Translations under genes and position numbers: made by a program | The notes under the pieces: generated by a model | What the model was told of the DNA's origin: nothing | The model's input: only the letters and a program-made list of their open reading frames with translations | Database searches by the model: none | Assembly (NCBI GenBank): GCA_002838945.1 | Contig: PGXB01000005.1 | Location: 57,389 to 121,388 of the forward strand | Reading direction: 5' to 3' | Origin: a candidate division Zixibacteria bacterium HGW-Zixibacteria-1 | Lineage (GTDB): Bacteria > Zixibacteria > MSB-5A5 > GN15 > PGXB01 | Length of the DNA stretch: 64,000 nt | In this document: piece by piece, positions 55,344 through 64,000 of the stretch | Layout: each line of letters begins with the position of its first letter | Position numbering within the stretch: the stretch's first letter is position 1

Positions 55344-55355
55344 TATGATATCATA
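55344..55355. promoter_or_regulatory. Palindrome upstream of the PAS-LuxR gene
   Basis: TATGATATCATA is a perfect 12-base palindrome, 33 bases before the start codon. Its place suggests autoregulation. Confidence 0.4.
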
Positions 55356-55454
55356 CTAAACAACATAATTTTAACAGAAAATATGTCCATTGGCAAGCCT
55401 AAATAATCCGATAAGAATAATGTCCGACATTAACCGGCAACGTCAAATGATTGA

Positions 55455-56390
55455 TTATGACGGGTCATTTTTGAGTGCCAGTCTGTTTCGTTCAGTCCCC
55501 CTGGGCGGATATACTACCTCCGCTCCCCCCCCCGAAAGTTCTTTCAGGCGGGCGATGGCCCCGTTTATCAGGAAATCGGGTGTCGAGGCTCCCGCAGATA
55601 GTCCGACAACAGCAACATCGCCGTCGGCCCGATGAAACCATTCCTCTTTGATATCGTCGGCGGTGTTTATAAGGTGGCTGGAACCGCAGATAGCCGATGA
55701 AATCTGGGCCAGTCTTTTGGAATTGGCCGAAGTGCTTGAGCCGACGACCAGCATCATATCCACCTGAGGCGCCAGATCCATGACGGCCACCTGGCGTTGA
55801 TTGGTGGCATTGCAGATGGTATTAAAAGTCTCGACCTGTGGAAATTTTTTCGCGGCCAGTTTCTCGACTTCCTTAAAATCGGCCACGCGGGCGGTCGTTT
55901 GCGAAGTAAGCGCCAATTTGCCTTCAATAGAACCCAGGGATTCCAAAGCCTCCATATTTGGAATCACCCGCACGCGGCCGGGCGCGTGACCGACAATGCC
56001 GATGGTTTCATCATGATCGGGATCACCAAAGTGCAGGATTTGATATCCCTGCTCGGCCAGCTTATGAATGATTTTATGGATGCGAATTACCAGGGGGCAG
56101 GTGGCATCGACGATATTCAATCCCCGGTCACCCGCCTTCTGAAAAATTTCCGGCGAAGCTCCATGAGCGGAAATAATTACGGTGCCCTTTTTGATATTAT
56201 CTATCGATGAAGATTGGGCCAGACCGGCCTCTTCAAACTTCCTGACTATCGCATCGTTATGGACGATTTCATTTAAAATCGTAACCTGCCCGCCCTTGCT
56301 CATGGTTTCTTCGGCAGTCGAAATCGCCCGCTTAACACCCATGCAAAACCCATAATACCGGGCAATAATTATTTTCTTAAGCTTAATCAT
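55455..56390 (-). CDS. ispH: 4-hydroxy-3-methylbut-2-enyl diphosphate reductase IspH
   Basis: IspH carries out the last step of the MEP isoprenoid pathway with a 4Fe-4S cluster. The three cluster cysteines are present: C16 (YYGFCMGVKRAI), C98 (DATCPLV) and C193 (NTICNATNQRQ). Length 311 is typical. It follows pdxT by 38 bases, outside its common plsC-rpsA context. Together with the polyprenyl synthase at 62.5 kb it marks the isoprenoid route. Confidence 0.96.
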   Translation of the reverse strand: MIKLKKIIIARYYGFCMGVKRAISTAEETMSKGGQVTILNEIVHNDAIVRKFEEAGLAQSSSIDNIKKGTVIISAHGASPEIFQKAGDRGLNIVDATCPLVIRIHKIIHKLAEQGYQILHFGDPDHDETIGIVGHAPGRVRVIPNMEALESLGSIEGKLALTSQTTARVADFKEVEKLAAKKFPQVETFNTICNATNQRQVAVMDLAPQVDMMLVVGSSTSANSKRLAQISSAICGSSHLINTADDIKEEWFHRADGDVAVVGLSAGASTPDFLINGAIARLKELSGGGAEVVYPPRGTERNRLALKNDPS

Positions 56391-56428
56391 TTACTCATTC
56401 ATTAAAAACGAAGATCGGCCGATTTTTT

Positions 56429-57028
56429 TCAGACATGGACCCCGGAATCCGCGACGAATCTCCTGACGAAGTAATCGGTCAGGGCCAGATCATCATCCAG
56501 TTCGGTGTGGAAAGAACTTACCAGGCAGTTCTTGTGCGCCAGAAGGACCGGAGTATCCTTATAGGTTGCCAGGACCGATATATCCGGGGCATATCTGGAA
56601 ACCAAAGGGGCGCGAATAAAAGAGGCTTTCAAATCGGAAATGTGACCGTTAAGACCGGCCTTAATCGTTGTAAAAAATGAATGGACCTGGCGCCCGTATC
56701 CGTTGCGCCTCACTGAAATATCAATAATTTTCAAGGGGCGGACCGCATCATGATCGACCTCGCTGGCGAGCATAATCATACCGGCGCAAGTTCCCCAGAC
56801 CGGTTTGGTCGTACAAAAATCCACCAGGGCCTGACGCATATTGAATCGGTCGATCAACTCGGTCATAGTGGTGGATTCGCCGCCGGGGATAATCAAACCG
56901 TCGATTTTATCCAAATGATCCGCCCGACGTATTTCACACCCTCGAAGGGCCAGTCCTTCGAGCTGAGTCAAATGCCGCTCAAAATCGCCCTGAAGGGCCA
57001 GGACGCCGATTGTCACACTTTTTGTCAT
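56429..57028 (-). CDS. pdxT: Pyridoxal 5'-phosphate synthase glutaminase subunit PdxT
   Basis: PdxT supplies ammonia from glutamine to PdxS. Starting at ATG 57028 the protein has 199 residues, the family length; longer frames run back into pdxS and are rejected. The triad is C81 (GTCAGMIML), H174 and E176 (SSFHTEL). The oxyanion stretch PGGESTT is intact. It begins 23 bases after the pdxS stop. Confidence 0.95.
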   Translation of the reverse strand: MTKSVTIGVLALQGDFERHLTQLEGLALRGCEIRRADHLDKIDGLIIPGGESTTMTELIDRFNMRQALVDFCTTKPVWGTCAGMIMLASEVDHDAVRPLKIIDISVRRNGYGRQVHSFFTTIKAGLNGHISDLKASFIRAPLVSRYAPDISVLATYKDTPVLLAHKNCLVSSFHTELDDDLALTDYFVRRFVADSGVHV

Positions 57029-57051
57029 ATTATGCCCGCACCAAGGTAGCT

Positions 57052-57933
57052 TTATCTGACCTGCAACAGGTCCTCTTCCGCAATCGATGATGCCGAAATT
57101 CCTTTCATCGCCTGACCCAATCCCCGGCTGCATTCAGCCAAAGCCTTGGGATCCCGGTACTGAGCCACGGCCGTGACAATGGCCCGGCCGGTTTTTTCCG
57201 GATTAGCCGACTTAAAAATACCGCTGCCGACAAAAACCGATTCGGCTCCGAGTTTCATGACCAGGGCAGCATCAGCCGGAGTCGCCACCCCGCCGGCCGC
57301 GAAATTGGGTACCGGAAGCTTGCCCAGTTTGGCTACCATTTTTACGACGCTGAGCGGTGCCGCGAGTTCCTTGGCGATACCATTAAGTTCTTCGGCACTC
57401 ATGATAGTCAAACGCTTCATAGCCGAAGTTATTTCGCGCAGATGTTTGACTGCTTCCGAAACATCCCCGGTCCCCGCTTCGCCCTTGGTGCGAATCATGG
57501 CCGCGCCTTCCGAAATCCTCCTAAGAGCCTCACCCAGATTGCGACAACCACAGACAAAGGGGACCTTAAAACGCCACTTATCGACATGATACTTATTGTC
57601 GGCCGGTGTCAGGACCTCGGATTCGTCGATAAAATCGACCTCCAGCGCCTGCAATATTTCGGCCTCGGCAAAATGACCGATCCGGCATTTGGCCATCACG
57701 GGAATGCTCACCGCCTTTTTTATAGCTTCGATGATATCCGGATCTGCCATGCGGGCCACGCCGCCGTCGGCCCTGATATCCGAAGGTACCCGCTCCAGAG
57801 CCATAACCGCAACCGCGCCGGCTTGCTCGGCAATTTTGGCCTGCTCGGCGGTGGTAACATCCATAATGACGCCACCCTTAAGCATTTCGGCCAAACCGAC
57901 GCGGATCCTGTAATCTTTATCCTCAAAGTTCAT
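57052..57933 (-). CDS. pdxS: Pyridoxal 5'-phosphate synthase subunit PdxS
   Basis: PdxS builds PLP from ribose 5-phosphate, glyceraldehyde 3-phosphate and ammonia. The 293-residue TIM barrel is highly conserved: [20 protein letters not shown] with the catalytic Asp25, [18 protein letters not shown], Schiff-base Lys82 in [10 protein letters not shown], and [13 protein letters not shown]. An AGGAG site precedes ATG. It heads pdxS-pdxT-ispH with its own promoter. Confidence 0.97.
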   Translation of the reverse strand: MNFEDKDYRIRVGLAEMLKGGVIMDVTTAEQAKIAEQAGAVAVMALERVPSDIRADGGVARMADPDIIEAIKKAVSIPVMAKCRIGHFAEAEILQALEVDFIDESEVLTPADNKYHVDKWRFKVPFVCGCRNLGEALRRISEGAAMIRTKGEAGTGDVSEAVKHLREITSAMKRLTIMSAEELNGIAKELAAPLSVVKMVAKLGKLPVPNFAAGGVATPADAALVMKLGAESVFVGSGIFKSANPEKTGRAIVTAVAQYRDPKALAECSRGLGQAMKGISASSIAEEDLLQVR

Positions 57934-58050
57934 AATGTAATCTCCTAAAAAGACATTTTTCAGACCGCAGCCATTATTAAAACGTCCACAATATTGCCGG
58001 TGTTCCTGCCGAAAAACCGAAATTTTTCATGGGCCATAAATTATACCAGC

Positions 58051-58080
58051 ATTATATGGGAATGCCGCAAAATATTACAA
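58051..58080 (-). promoter_or_regulatory. pdxS-pdxT-ispH promoter
   Basis: On the minus strand a perfect -10 TATAAT (58056-58051) with -35 TTGTAA (58080-58075) at an 18-base spacing. Transcription would start near 58044, about 110 bases before pdxS. Confidence 0.6.
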
Positions 58081-58215
58081 TATTCGGGAAGAAAAATCAA
58101 CCCCATTATGTTCGAATTAGCTCTGCTTTTTCTAAAAGGGGGATAAGAATTATTACGGATTATGTCCCGCCGTCGGATCTCTGACTGAATTTATGGGCAA
58201 TTTGCCCACTTATGG

Positions 58216-58254
58216 AAAGCAGCAGGCGAGCCAATCGGCCAAACCTGCTGCTTT
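58216..58254. terminator. Hairpin after the Rrf2 gene
   Basis: AAAGCAGCAGG at 58216-58226 and CCTGCTGCTTT at 58244-58254 form a perfect 11-base stem with a 17-base loop. It begins 28 bases after the Rrf2 stop on the minus strand. The T tail is short, so termination may be partial. Confidence 0.55.
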
Positions 58255-58281
58255 GCGAAGAATTGCTTATGCGTCTTTTAT

Positions 58282-58698
58282 TTATTTTTTCTCTTTCAAA
58301 ATCGCTTTATACTTGGCGAAGTTGGCCCGTGATAAAGCTTTCTTGAAATGATCCTGTTCTTTAATCCAAAAATCACGCATTTTGCAGTTTTTGTAATGCT
58401 CACAGCATTTGTCGCTCTCGACACAGAGATTAAGCGTGATGGGACCATCCATCGCTTCAATGACATCGAGAAAAGATACATCCTTGGCGGGCCGGGCAAG
58501 TCTGTAACCACCGGTTACTCCCTGAAATGAAACAAGAATACCGGCCCAGGTCAGGTCTTTCAATATCTTGGCCAAAAATTCCCTTGGAATAGACTGTGCT
58601 TTAGCCACCAGCCCGATAGATGCCAACTGCCCCTTGGGCAAACCGGCAAAATGCATTACTGCTCTAAGTGCGTAGTCGGCTTTTCGTGATAATTGCAT
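58282..58698 (-). CDS. Rrf2-family transcriptional regulator with Fe-S cysteines
   Basis: A 138-residue regulator with the N-terminal winged helix (MQLSRKADYALRAVMHFAGL, SIPREFLAKILKDLTWAGI, GVTGGYRLARPAKDVSFLDV) and four cysteines at 92, 98, 99 and 105, a pattern like the 2Fe-2S or 4Fe-4S sensors IscR and NsrR. It probably reports iron-sulfur, nitric oxide or redox status. A GGAAGG site precedes ATG. It stands alone, with no isc or hcp gene beside it, so its target is unknown. Confidence 0.92.
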   Translation of the reverse strand: MQLSRKADYALRAVMHFAGLPKGQLASIGLVAKAQSIPREFLAKILKDLTWAGILVSFQGVTGGYRLARPAKDVSFLDVIEAMDGPITLNLCVESDKCCEHYKNCKMRDFWIKEQDHFKKALSRANFAKYKAILKEKK

Positions 58699-58996
58699 AT
58701 CGCCTTCCTTTTACAGTTTGTGCCAAATGTTTTACATTCTTTATACGCTCTAATGGCATACAATATGGACTATTCCTACAATTATTTCAAGTGTTTTTTT
58801 CATTTTTTTGTCATTTTTCGGGGCAAAAACCGATTTTCATAAAAATTGATCAATAATAATTTCCATAAAAATCTTAACAAACACCAATTTGGCAATAATA
58901 AGTACAATTATTATGAGAAATTGTTGTCAGGGGCCCGGGGATGTCCTTCCATGTTGAATGAGGATTAAATCGATAAATATTAGCTAAATATCCGTT

Positions 58997-60139
58997 TTAG
59001 CTTTTAGTTACCTTAATATTTATGTTTCTTTTTTTCAGTTGGCTCATGAAAAATTGAGGTTCCACCGCAATTTCCTGCGGGACCACCCCCCGATGGGTAA
59101 TTCGCCCCTGGCAGGCCATCCAGGCAATTATGGCTATCGGGAATGAGGTCGTCCTCATCATCGAGGTCAGCCCCGTCCGGGTGTCCTGCCGATCGACGAT
59201 TTCATATACAAGTTCCATATTCCGGCCGTCTTTATCCCCTTCAAAAATCAGCCGCACCAAAACCATATCGGGATCGCCGAAACTGAGGTTTTTCTCAAGA
59301 ACCTTTTTGAATACCTTTCTCGGCTCAACGCCCATGCCGTCAACTTTGACCTCGCTTCTCGAACCCAGGCCAATATCAAGCATCGCTTTGAAAAGCAGGC
59401 AATGGCCCGGATAGCGGATAGTTTTGTAATCGAGGAAATCAACGACTCCCTTGTAGGTATCCGGCAGGGTTGATGTTCCCCCGGAAGTATAGAAGGCCTC
59501 CAGTTTGCCAATACCGTCAAATTCCAGTTCTTCCAGCCCGGTCATCGGATTAACTGTCTTTTTTTCGCCGTTATCCAACACAATGACCGGTTCCCAGTAT
59601 TCGTTTATCAATCCTTCCGATGAGAATACCATCTGGTAATTGAGGGGCGGGCGCGGGTTTTGCGGCAATCCCCCAACCCTTATTTTCAGGGATCGCACTT
59701 TATCAAATTCCTTGATGCCGGCAGCGGCCAAAACTGATACCATCCCGGGCGCCAGGCCGCAGTCGGGAATAACGACGATGTCCGCCGCTTTTGCTTCCTC
59801 GTCCATGGCAAACTGCGTTGCCACGGCTTCGTTGTTGCCCCCAAGATCAAAAAAATGTGTCTTTGATGCGATCGCAGCGCGGGTTAATCCCGGATTATAG
59901 CGATAAGTAACCGCTGAGACACAGGCGTCATAATCCATCAGAATTTTGGTAACTTCATCTTCGTTTCCGGCGTCGATTTTACCTGCTGTTATAATATCAT
60001 TGCCATATTTGCGGGCTATTTCCTGGGCCAGATCCAGATCAAAATCATAGAGTCCAACCATTTCGACATCATCAGCGCGGCTCAAATCATAGGCCGCAGC
60101 GCGTCCCATCAACCCGGAACCTATTACAGCTATTTTCAT
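58997..60139 (-). CDS. Saccharopine dehydrogenase-family oxidoreductase
   Basis: A 380-residue NAD(P)-dependent enzyme with the Rossmann opening AVIGSGLMGRAAAYDLSR and a later VIPDCGLAPGMVSVLAAAGI, as in the saccharopine dehydrogenase / Lys9-like family. The C-terminal half follows the family fold to NIKVTKS. An AGAGGA site precedes ATG 60139. No lysine-pathway gene is adjacent, so substrate assignment (saccharopine, carboxynorspermidine or another amino acid) is not possible from the sequence. Confidence 0.87.
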   Translation of the reverse strand: MKIAVIGSGLMGRAAAYDLSRADDVEMVGLYDFDLDLAQEIARKYGNDIITAGKIDAGNEDEVTKILMDYDACVSAVTYRYNPGLTRAAIASKTHFFDLGGNNEAVATQFAMDEEAKAADIVVIPDCGLAPGMVSVLAAAGIKEFDKVRSLKIRVGGLPQNPRPPLNYQMVFSSEGLINEYWEPVIVLDNGEKKTVNPMTGLEELEFDGIGKLEAFYTSGGTSTLPDTYKGVVDFLDYKTIRYPGHCLLFKAMLDIGLGSRSEVKVDGMGVEPRKVFKKVLEKNLSFGDPDMVLVRLIFEGDKDGRNMELVYEIVDRQDTRTGLTSMMRTTSFPIAIIAWMACQGRITHRGVVPQEIAVEPQFFMSQLKKRNINIKVTKS

Positions 60140-60268
60140 CCTTTTTCATCCTCTAGTCTTAAAGCAGTGGCAATTATAATATGGGCGGAAGAAATTATCA
60201 ATCAATATTTGTAAAAAATACGGCTAATATTGTCTATCCCAAAATTCTCACATTGTTGCATTATGGTA

Positions 60269-62440
60269 TTATATAAGCTGATACCGTTTTCGGATTATCC
60301 ACTCTGCCGCCAGAGATAATATAAATACGGCCAGAAGCCAGAACTTATTCCACAGAATTATTTCTTTCTGGATTGAAACCGCCACCTTATCGGCATCAAT
60401 TACAAAATAGAGTGAGTCGGCATCATTTATTTTATAGAAATTCCCGCCTGTCATCATCGATACGGTTGATAATGAGCCGAAATCGGGGCGCCGCCGATAC
60501 TCTTCAATCGAGAAACTTTCAAGGGCAATTTGACCGGTGCCTTCCTTCAGCGTCCGGCCGTCCTTATCGACCACACCGGCATATTTATATCGACCCGGTG
60601 AAAGAGCATCGAATTCGGCACGATACCGGCCATCGGCTGTTTCGACAAGCTGCGCCATGGTGGAATCACCGTCATTTTCCCCTACAAGAGTAATGGACCC
60701 CGAGGCTCCGCTTATCGGGCGAAAGCCGAGATCATAAACAAAGGCGCTGAAACCGACTTTTTCGCCCCTGGTATAAATCGTCTTATCCGGGACGATCCGA
60801 ACCGGATCGGATTCTTCCTTGACCGACAGCCAATTGACCAGGCCGTCAAAGAACTGCTTATATTCGCGATTATCACCGCCGAACCCATAGTCAAAGAAGG
60901 CCCATTGCCAGAGCGGCGATGCCGCTATGGCCAAAACTCTGCCGGCGCCAAAAGTGCGGACGCCGATTATCGGCTGGTCGGTAACGCCCCGACCCAGTCC
61001 GGCCGTGACCAGGATCTCGGAGTTGGGTGTCACCGAATCGGTGGGGGCCAAAGCTTCAAAATGAGGTAATGTTTGCCAGGCCTCGCGAATGGACTGACGG
61101 CTGTCGGCGATTCTTACTGCCGGATGAAAGAGATAATTCTCAACCGGCTGGCCGTTAAACTTAAAATAAATCAAGCGACTGCTCTTGCGATTGTTAGTAA
61201 AGGGAAGGAAGTCATCGAGCCATCGCGGAAAAGATGCGCTCAGATAATTCTCGCCCAGGAAAACAAGAATACTGCCCCCTTTATCCTTAATAAATGAGTC
61301 CAGAAGCGCTTTTCGGGATTCCAGCGCTCGAATATTGACATCATACAAGATAATCAGGTCATTGCGATTCAAATCGGCCTGATTATTGGGGAAACTCCCC
61401 GTAAGATATCCTCCCCCCTTTTTATAAACCACCTCGGACAGGTCAATCGATTCCGAGCGCGAGAGAAACCGGCTTAGAAAAGCATATTCCCAATCCAGCC
61501 GGTCCGAGACAAGAAGCACATTCATTTTGCTCTTCAGGATTGTCATGGAGAATGAGCGGCTGTTATTATCCATGGAAAGCTCATCATCGATACCCGAAAT
61601 GCTTACCTTAAAAGTCTGCTGTCCCGGTTTATCGGGTGTGAATTTTATCGGCAATTCCCGCTGAAGATTCCCTTCCGGCAGGAAAATCGCTTCGCTGGCG
61701 ATTACCTTCTGTCCGCTTCTGATTTCGACATTGGCCCGATCACCTTTCAATCCCTGCCACTCCAGCATCACCGAAACTGTGGTCGGTTTTCCGGCAAAAA
61801 CCACCTGGTTATAATCGATTCCCGAAACCGAGGCATCCTTCTCGCCGGTCTCGATACCAACGCCGACCGTATAGATCGGCGAGCGGCTTCTCATGGCCGC
61901 CTCGGAAGGGGCGACACCGATGTTGGAAATGCCGTCCGAAAAAAGCAGCCATGCCTCCGCAGGCAGGGCAATTTCATTATTTGATTGTTGCTCAATAACC
62001 TCGCCCAGAGCCGTTTTTTCGGGATCTGCCGCAACAGCCTCCCCCAGGAGTCCGCCCGCAAAAGGTTCAATACTGTAATCGAAGGCCTCGGCGAATTTCC
62101 TGAAGTTATCGGATTCAAGCAGAGAATCGACCCGGGCCGATCGGCTCATGCCGTTCTCAATATTATCCATGCTTTTGGAACGATCGACCAATATGGTCAG
62201 TTTGGGCTTCCGGTCGTATTCCCGTTTATATGACAGCACCGGTTCAAGCAGGGCCAGAAAAATGGCACTGACCGCAATAATCCGCAAAGCGGTCAGCAGG
62301 ACTCTGATCGCGGGTGACAACGGAGGATTGGTACGGCGATAGAGATAAATAGCGAAGAGAATAAAAAAAACAAAAAAAAGCGCCGTCAGAAATGGCTGAC
62401 CGCTCAGGAAATCTATTGAAAGTTCTACAATTCCAAACAT
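60269..62440 (-). CDS. Membrane protein with VWA and glutamine amidotransferase-like domains
   Basis: A 723-residue protein with two N-terminal helices (about 17-34 and 48-67), a VWA domain whose metal site DRSKS is at 86-90, a middle beta-sandwich region, a DUF4159/GATase-like segment (VLLVSDRLDWEYAFLSRFLS), and a C-terminal membrane helix before a short basic end. This resembles the large BatA-neighbour proteins found in FCB and Planctomycete genomes with MoxR-type operons, but no moxR or DUF58 gene is next to it here. It follows the polyprenyl synthase by 55 bases. Confidence 0.75.
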   Translation of the reverse strand: MFGIVELSIDFLSGQPFLTALFFVFFILFAIYLYRRTNPPLSPAIRVLLTALRIIAVSAIFLALLEPVLSYKREYDRKPKLTILVDRSKSMDNIENGMSRSARVDSLLESDNFRKFAEAFDYSIEPFAGGLLGEAVAADPEKTALGEVIEQQSNNEIALPAEAWLLFSDGISNIGVAPSEAAMRSRSPIYTVGVGIETGEKDASVSGIDYNQVVFAGKPTTVSVMLEWQGLKGDRANVEIRSGQKVIASEAIFLPEGNLQRELPIKFTPDKPGQQTFKVSISGIDDELSMDNNSRSFSMTILKSKMNVLLVSDRLDWEYAFLSRFLSRSESIDLSEVVYKKGGGYLTGSFPNNQADLNRNDLIILYDVNIRALESRKALLDSFIKDKGGSILVFLGENYLSASFPRWLDDFLPFTNNRKSSRLIYFKFNGQPVENYLFHPAVRIADSRQSIREAWQTLPHFEALAPTDSVTPNSEILVTAGLGRGVTDQPIIGVRTFGAGRVLAIAASPLWQWAFFDYGFGGDNREYKQFFDGLVNWLSVKEESDPVRIVPDKTIYTRGEKVGFSAFVYDLGFRPISGASGSITLVGENDGDSTMAQLVETADGRYRAEFDALSPGRYKYAGVVDKDGRTLKEGTGQIALESFSIEEYRRRPDFGSLSTVSMMTGGNFYKINDADSLYFVIDADKVAVSIQKEIILWNKFWLLAVFILSLAAEWIIRKRYQLI

Positions 62441-62495
62441 ATTTTGTTATACAGATTCCGCAGCTAAATGAGGCACTTTTGATCTGACCGGCGAT

Positions 62496-63476
62496 TTATG
62501 CGGCACGCGAGGTCGAAAACTCCACCATCCCGGAAAGCGATTTAAAGTAAATAGAGTCCTTGAGCCCTTTAACCATTTCCAGACCCTCATTGGCGATTTG
62601 CACCGCCCGCCGCTGGGCATAGTCGATACCTCCGGCCTCGTTGACATGATCCAGAATGGTCCTGAACCCGCCCTGATCGATACCGTTGCCGAGAATTTTC
62701 ATGATTTCACGTCGGCGGCCCTTATCGCCGTTGCGAAGGGTGTAAATCAGCGGCAAAGTGACCTTGCCGGTGATAACATCATTGCCCGGTTCTTTGCCGG
62801 TGACATCGGCATCACCCACAAAATCCAGCAGGTCATCGGCGATCTGAAAAGCAACCCCGACCTTTTCGCCGAACTGGGCAAACCTGTCCCTGGTGTGGCC
62901 GTTTATTCCGGCCAGAATCGGGGCGGCTTCGCACGATACCGCAAACAGCGAAGCGGTTTTGTCGGCAATTATTTTTAAATATTCCTCTTCGGAAAGGTCG
63001 TAATTGGAGGTCTCTTCGACCTGCCGTAATTCGCCGACCGAAACCCGCTCGGTCGCCCGCGAAATCGCCGAAACCAATTCGATCGACTGCGCCGTAACCA
63101 TCATCCGGAAGGCCTTGGCGAACAGGAAATCGCCCATCAACACCGCCACCAGATTGGTCCACTTGGAGTTAACCGTTTCCAACCCGCGCCGCATTTCGGA
63201 ATCATCGACAACATCGTCATGAAGCAGGGTCGCGGTGTGAATCAGCTCGATGGCCAGCGAAGCCGAAATCGTGTGTTCGGTGTAAAACTCCGCCGCCCGC
63301 GACAGCAAAAACATCAGTGCCGGGCGCATCCGTTTGCCCCGGGAGCGCATCAGATGCTGGGCAATCGAGGTTATCAGCGGGGTATCGCCTTTAAGAAATT
63401 CAGCCAGGCGCTGGTCGAAAACAGTGAGGTCGTGCTCGACCGGCGCGATGAGGGTTTTGAGCCTGTCTTTTTCCAT
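62496..63476 (-). CDS. Polyprenyl diphosphate synthase (trans-isoprenyl type)
   Basis: The 326-residue enzyme extends allylic diphosphates to long-chain quinone side chains or a similar product. Both Asp-rich motifs are present: DDVVDD at 87-92 within LLHDDVVDDSEMRRG, and DDLLD at 214-218 within FQIADDLLDF. The RSRGKRMRPALM motif is typical of octaprenyl/heptaprenyl synthases. Two small residues rather than aromatic ones precede the first motif, consistent with a long-chain product, though the chain length is a guess. Confidence 0.92.
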   Translation of the reverse strand: MEKDRLKTLIAPVEHDLTVFDQRLAEFLKGDTPLITSIAQHLMRSRGKRMRPALMFLLSRAAEFYTEHTISASLAIELIHTATLLHDDVVDDSEMRRGLETVNSKWTNLVAVLMGDFLFAKAFRMMVTAQSIELVSAISRATERVSVGELRQVEETSNYDLSEEEYLKIIADKTASLFAVSCEAAPILAGINGHTRDRFAQFGEKVGVAFQIADDLLDFVGDADVTGKEPGNDVITGKVTLPLIYTLRNGDKGRRREIMKILGNGIDQGGFRTILDHVNEAGGIDYAQRRAVQIANEGLEMVKGLKDSIYFKSLSGMVEFSTSRAA

Positions 63477-63662
63477 CTTATTGAATTACGCTGTCAATCC
63501 TCAAAGCTCCAAAAAATTCATAGGGTGGCCTTCATAATAGCCCAATTAGCGATTTATGTCAAATTAATAATTCGAGAGGGGAAATGGCGGTTTTGAGTGG
63601 GTGATCGCGCGTTGATAGAAGTTCTAGATACCGTTTTACTTGTACAGACCTAGGTTGATTGC

Positions 63663-63691
63663 TTGACAAATCAGAAAGGATAGGATAAGTT
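63663..63691 (+). promoter_or_regulatory. Promoter of the DUF3800 gene
   Basis: A perfect -35 TTGACA (63663-63668), 17-base spacer and -10 TAAGTT (63686-63691), followed by an AAAGG site before GTG 63715. Confidence 0.5.
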
Positions 63692-63714
63692 TGATATTTT
63701 AATAAAGGCTAATT

Positions 63715-63906
63715 GTGGATATTTGGATAGCATATATTGATGAAAGCGGCATAGATGACACCAACTCTTATGCTGTAGTTGCTTCTGTGATTGCTACCGC
63801 CGGGACCTGGCAGCAATTGACTCCCAGATGGGAATCCGTTCTTGCTCTATATGGACTTACATATTTCCATGCCGTGGAATTTAATCGTGGCAGTGGTGAA
63901 ATGTGA
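63715..63906 (+). pseudogene. DUF3800 protein, N-terminal fragment
   Basis: The frame starts with GTG and reads MDIWIAYIDESGIDDTNSYA, the YIDESG opening diagnostic of DUF3800 proteins, which normally run to 200 residues or more. It stops after 63 residues, exactly where sequence resembling an insertion-sequence end begins (63904). DUF3800 proteins are predicted RNase H-fold nucleases common in mobile and defence-rich regions. The rest of the gene probably lies beyond the insertion, outside the window. Confidence 0.72.
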
Positions 63907-64000
63907 AGTTCCCCCGATTTAGTGGACACGGAGAAAGGATACTATTATTATGATTCTTTCTCATCCTGAGTCCCGAAGGACAGGAGGTGTTCAGATGTTG
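63904..64000 (+). mobile_element. Probable left end of an IS3-type insertion sequence
   Basis: The sequence TGAAGTTCCCCCGATTTAGT followed by GGACAC at 63904-63929 has the TG start and GTGGACA-type inner part usual for IS3-group inverted repeats. It interrupts the DUF3800 gene. An open frame begins at ATG 63950 (MILSHPESRRTGGVQML), with an in-frame ATG at 63995 preceded by AGGAGG, as expected for a transposase OrfA. The element continues past the window. Confidence 0.55.

Larger units (their letters stand above)
57934..58281. other. 348-base gap before pdxS
   Basis: It holds the pdxS promoter and a roughly 110-base leader, and at its far end a hairpin that probably ends the Rrf2 gene. No ORF or known riboswitch was recognised in the leader. 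Confidence 0.5.

Noticed and set aside
58982..59002. Hairpin AGCTAAA / TTTAGCT at the end of the saccharopine dehydrogenase-family gene
   Set aside because: It is AT-only in effect, overlaps the stop codon and lacks a T tail; too weak to call a terminator.
1..64000. CRISPR arrays, tRNA and rRNA genes
   Set aside because: The intergenic stretches were read for regular direct repeats and for tRNA arm patterns; none was found.

Overview
The window reads like a flagellated, Gram-negative-type bacterium of the FCB superphylum. A lineage such as candidate division Zixibacteria would fit, but that is inference from content, not from a marker gene. The clues are a full flagellar export and hook cluster, dockerin-like EF-hand repeats on a secreted beta-helix protein, a lamin-tail protein ending in a FlgD-like sorting-type domain, PorV/PorQ-like outer-membrane proteins, an exosortase, and a sigma-54 activator. 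Nearly all genes lie on the minus strand. No tRNA, rRNA or CRISPR array was seen.

Layout. 1-12574 (minus): one flagellar cluster, motE-fliK-flgD-flg_new-flgE-flbD-fliL-fliM-fliN-fliO-fliP-fliQ, a 198-base break, then fliR-flhB-flhA (flhA runs off the left edge). A textbook GG-N10-GC sigma-54 promoter sits just before motE. 12.8-17.8 kb: mtaB, and a cmk-plsC-rpsA group. 17.9-20.0 kb: an orphan solute-binding lipoprotein and a dockerin-bearing beta-helix protein. 20.2-25.2 kb: an overlapping run of an RNase H-like gene, holA, an ECF sigma factor, its zinc-finger anti-sigma factor and PspC/LiaF-like membrane genes, which looks like an envelope-stress unit inserted behind a replication gene. 25.3-26.4 kb: an AT-rich island with a GIY-YIG nuclease, a 58-residue small ORF and a paired-hairpin repeat.

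27.2-36.1 kb: six tightly overlapping genes, RNase R, a sigma-54 activator, an outer-membrane barrel, a lamin-tail protein, a PorQ-like barrel and a dGTPase-family protein. This is the most intriguing unit. 36.4-38.6 kb: a second ECF sigma/anti-sigma pair with two Spy/CpxP-like proteins. 38.7-45.4 kb: mreB, an exosortase with a partner membrane protein, an AT-rich KAP NTPase whose reading frame continues past a stop codon, a rhomboid protease and an M23 peptidase. 45.5-51.1 kb: a PpiD/SurA-type foldase, a nitrilase-family amidase, a small membrane protein, ETF-ubiquinone oxidoreductase and an ArsC-like protein. 51.6-55.3 kb: an eight-PAS LuxR-type regulator. 55.5-63.5 kb: a pdxS-pdxT-ispH unit, an Rrf2 regulator, a saccharopine-dehydrogenase-family protein, a VWA membrane protein and a polyprenyl synthase. 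At the right edge a DUF3800 gene is cut by what looks like the left end of an IS3-type insertion sequence.

Three genes (mtaB, rnr and the exosortase) share a promoter -10 box exactly six bases before an ATG that lacks a ribosome binding site, suggesting leaderless transcripts in this organism.
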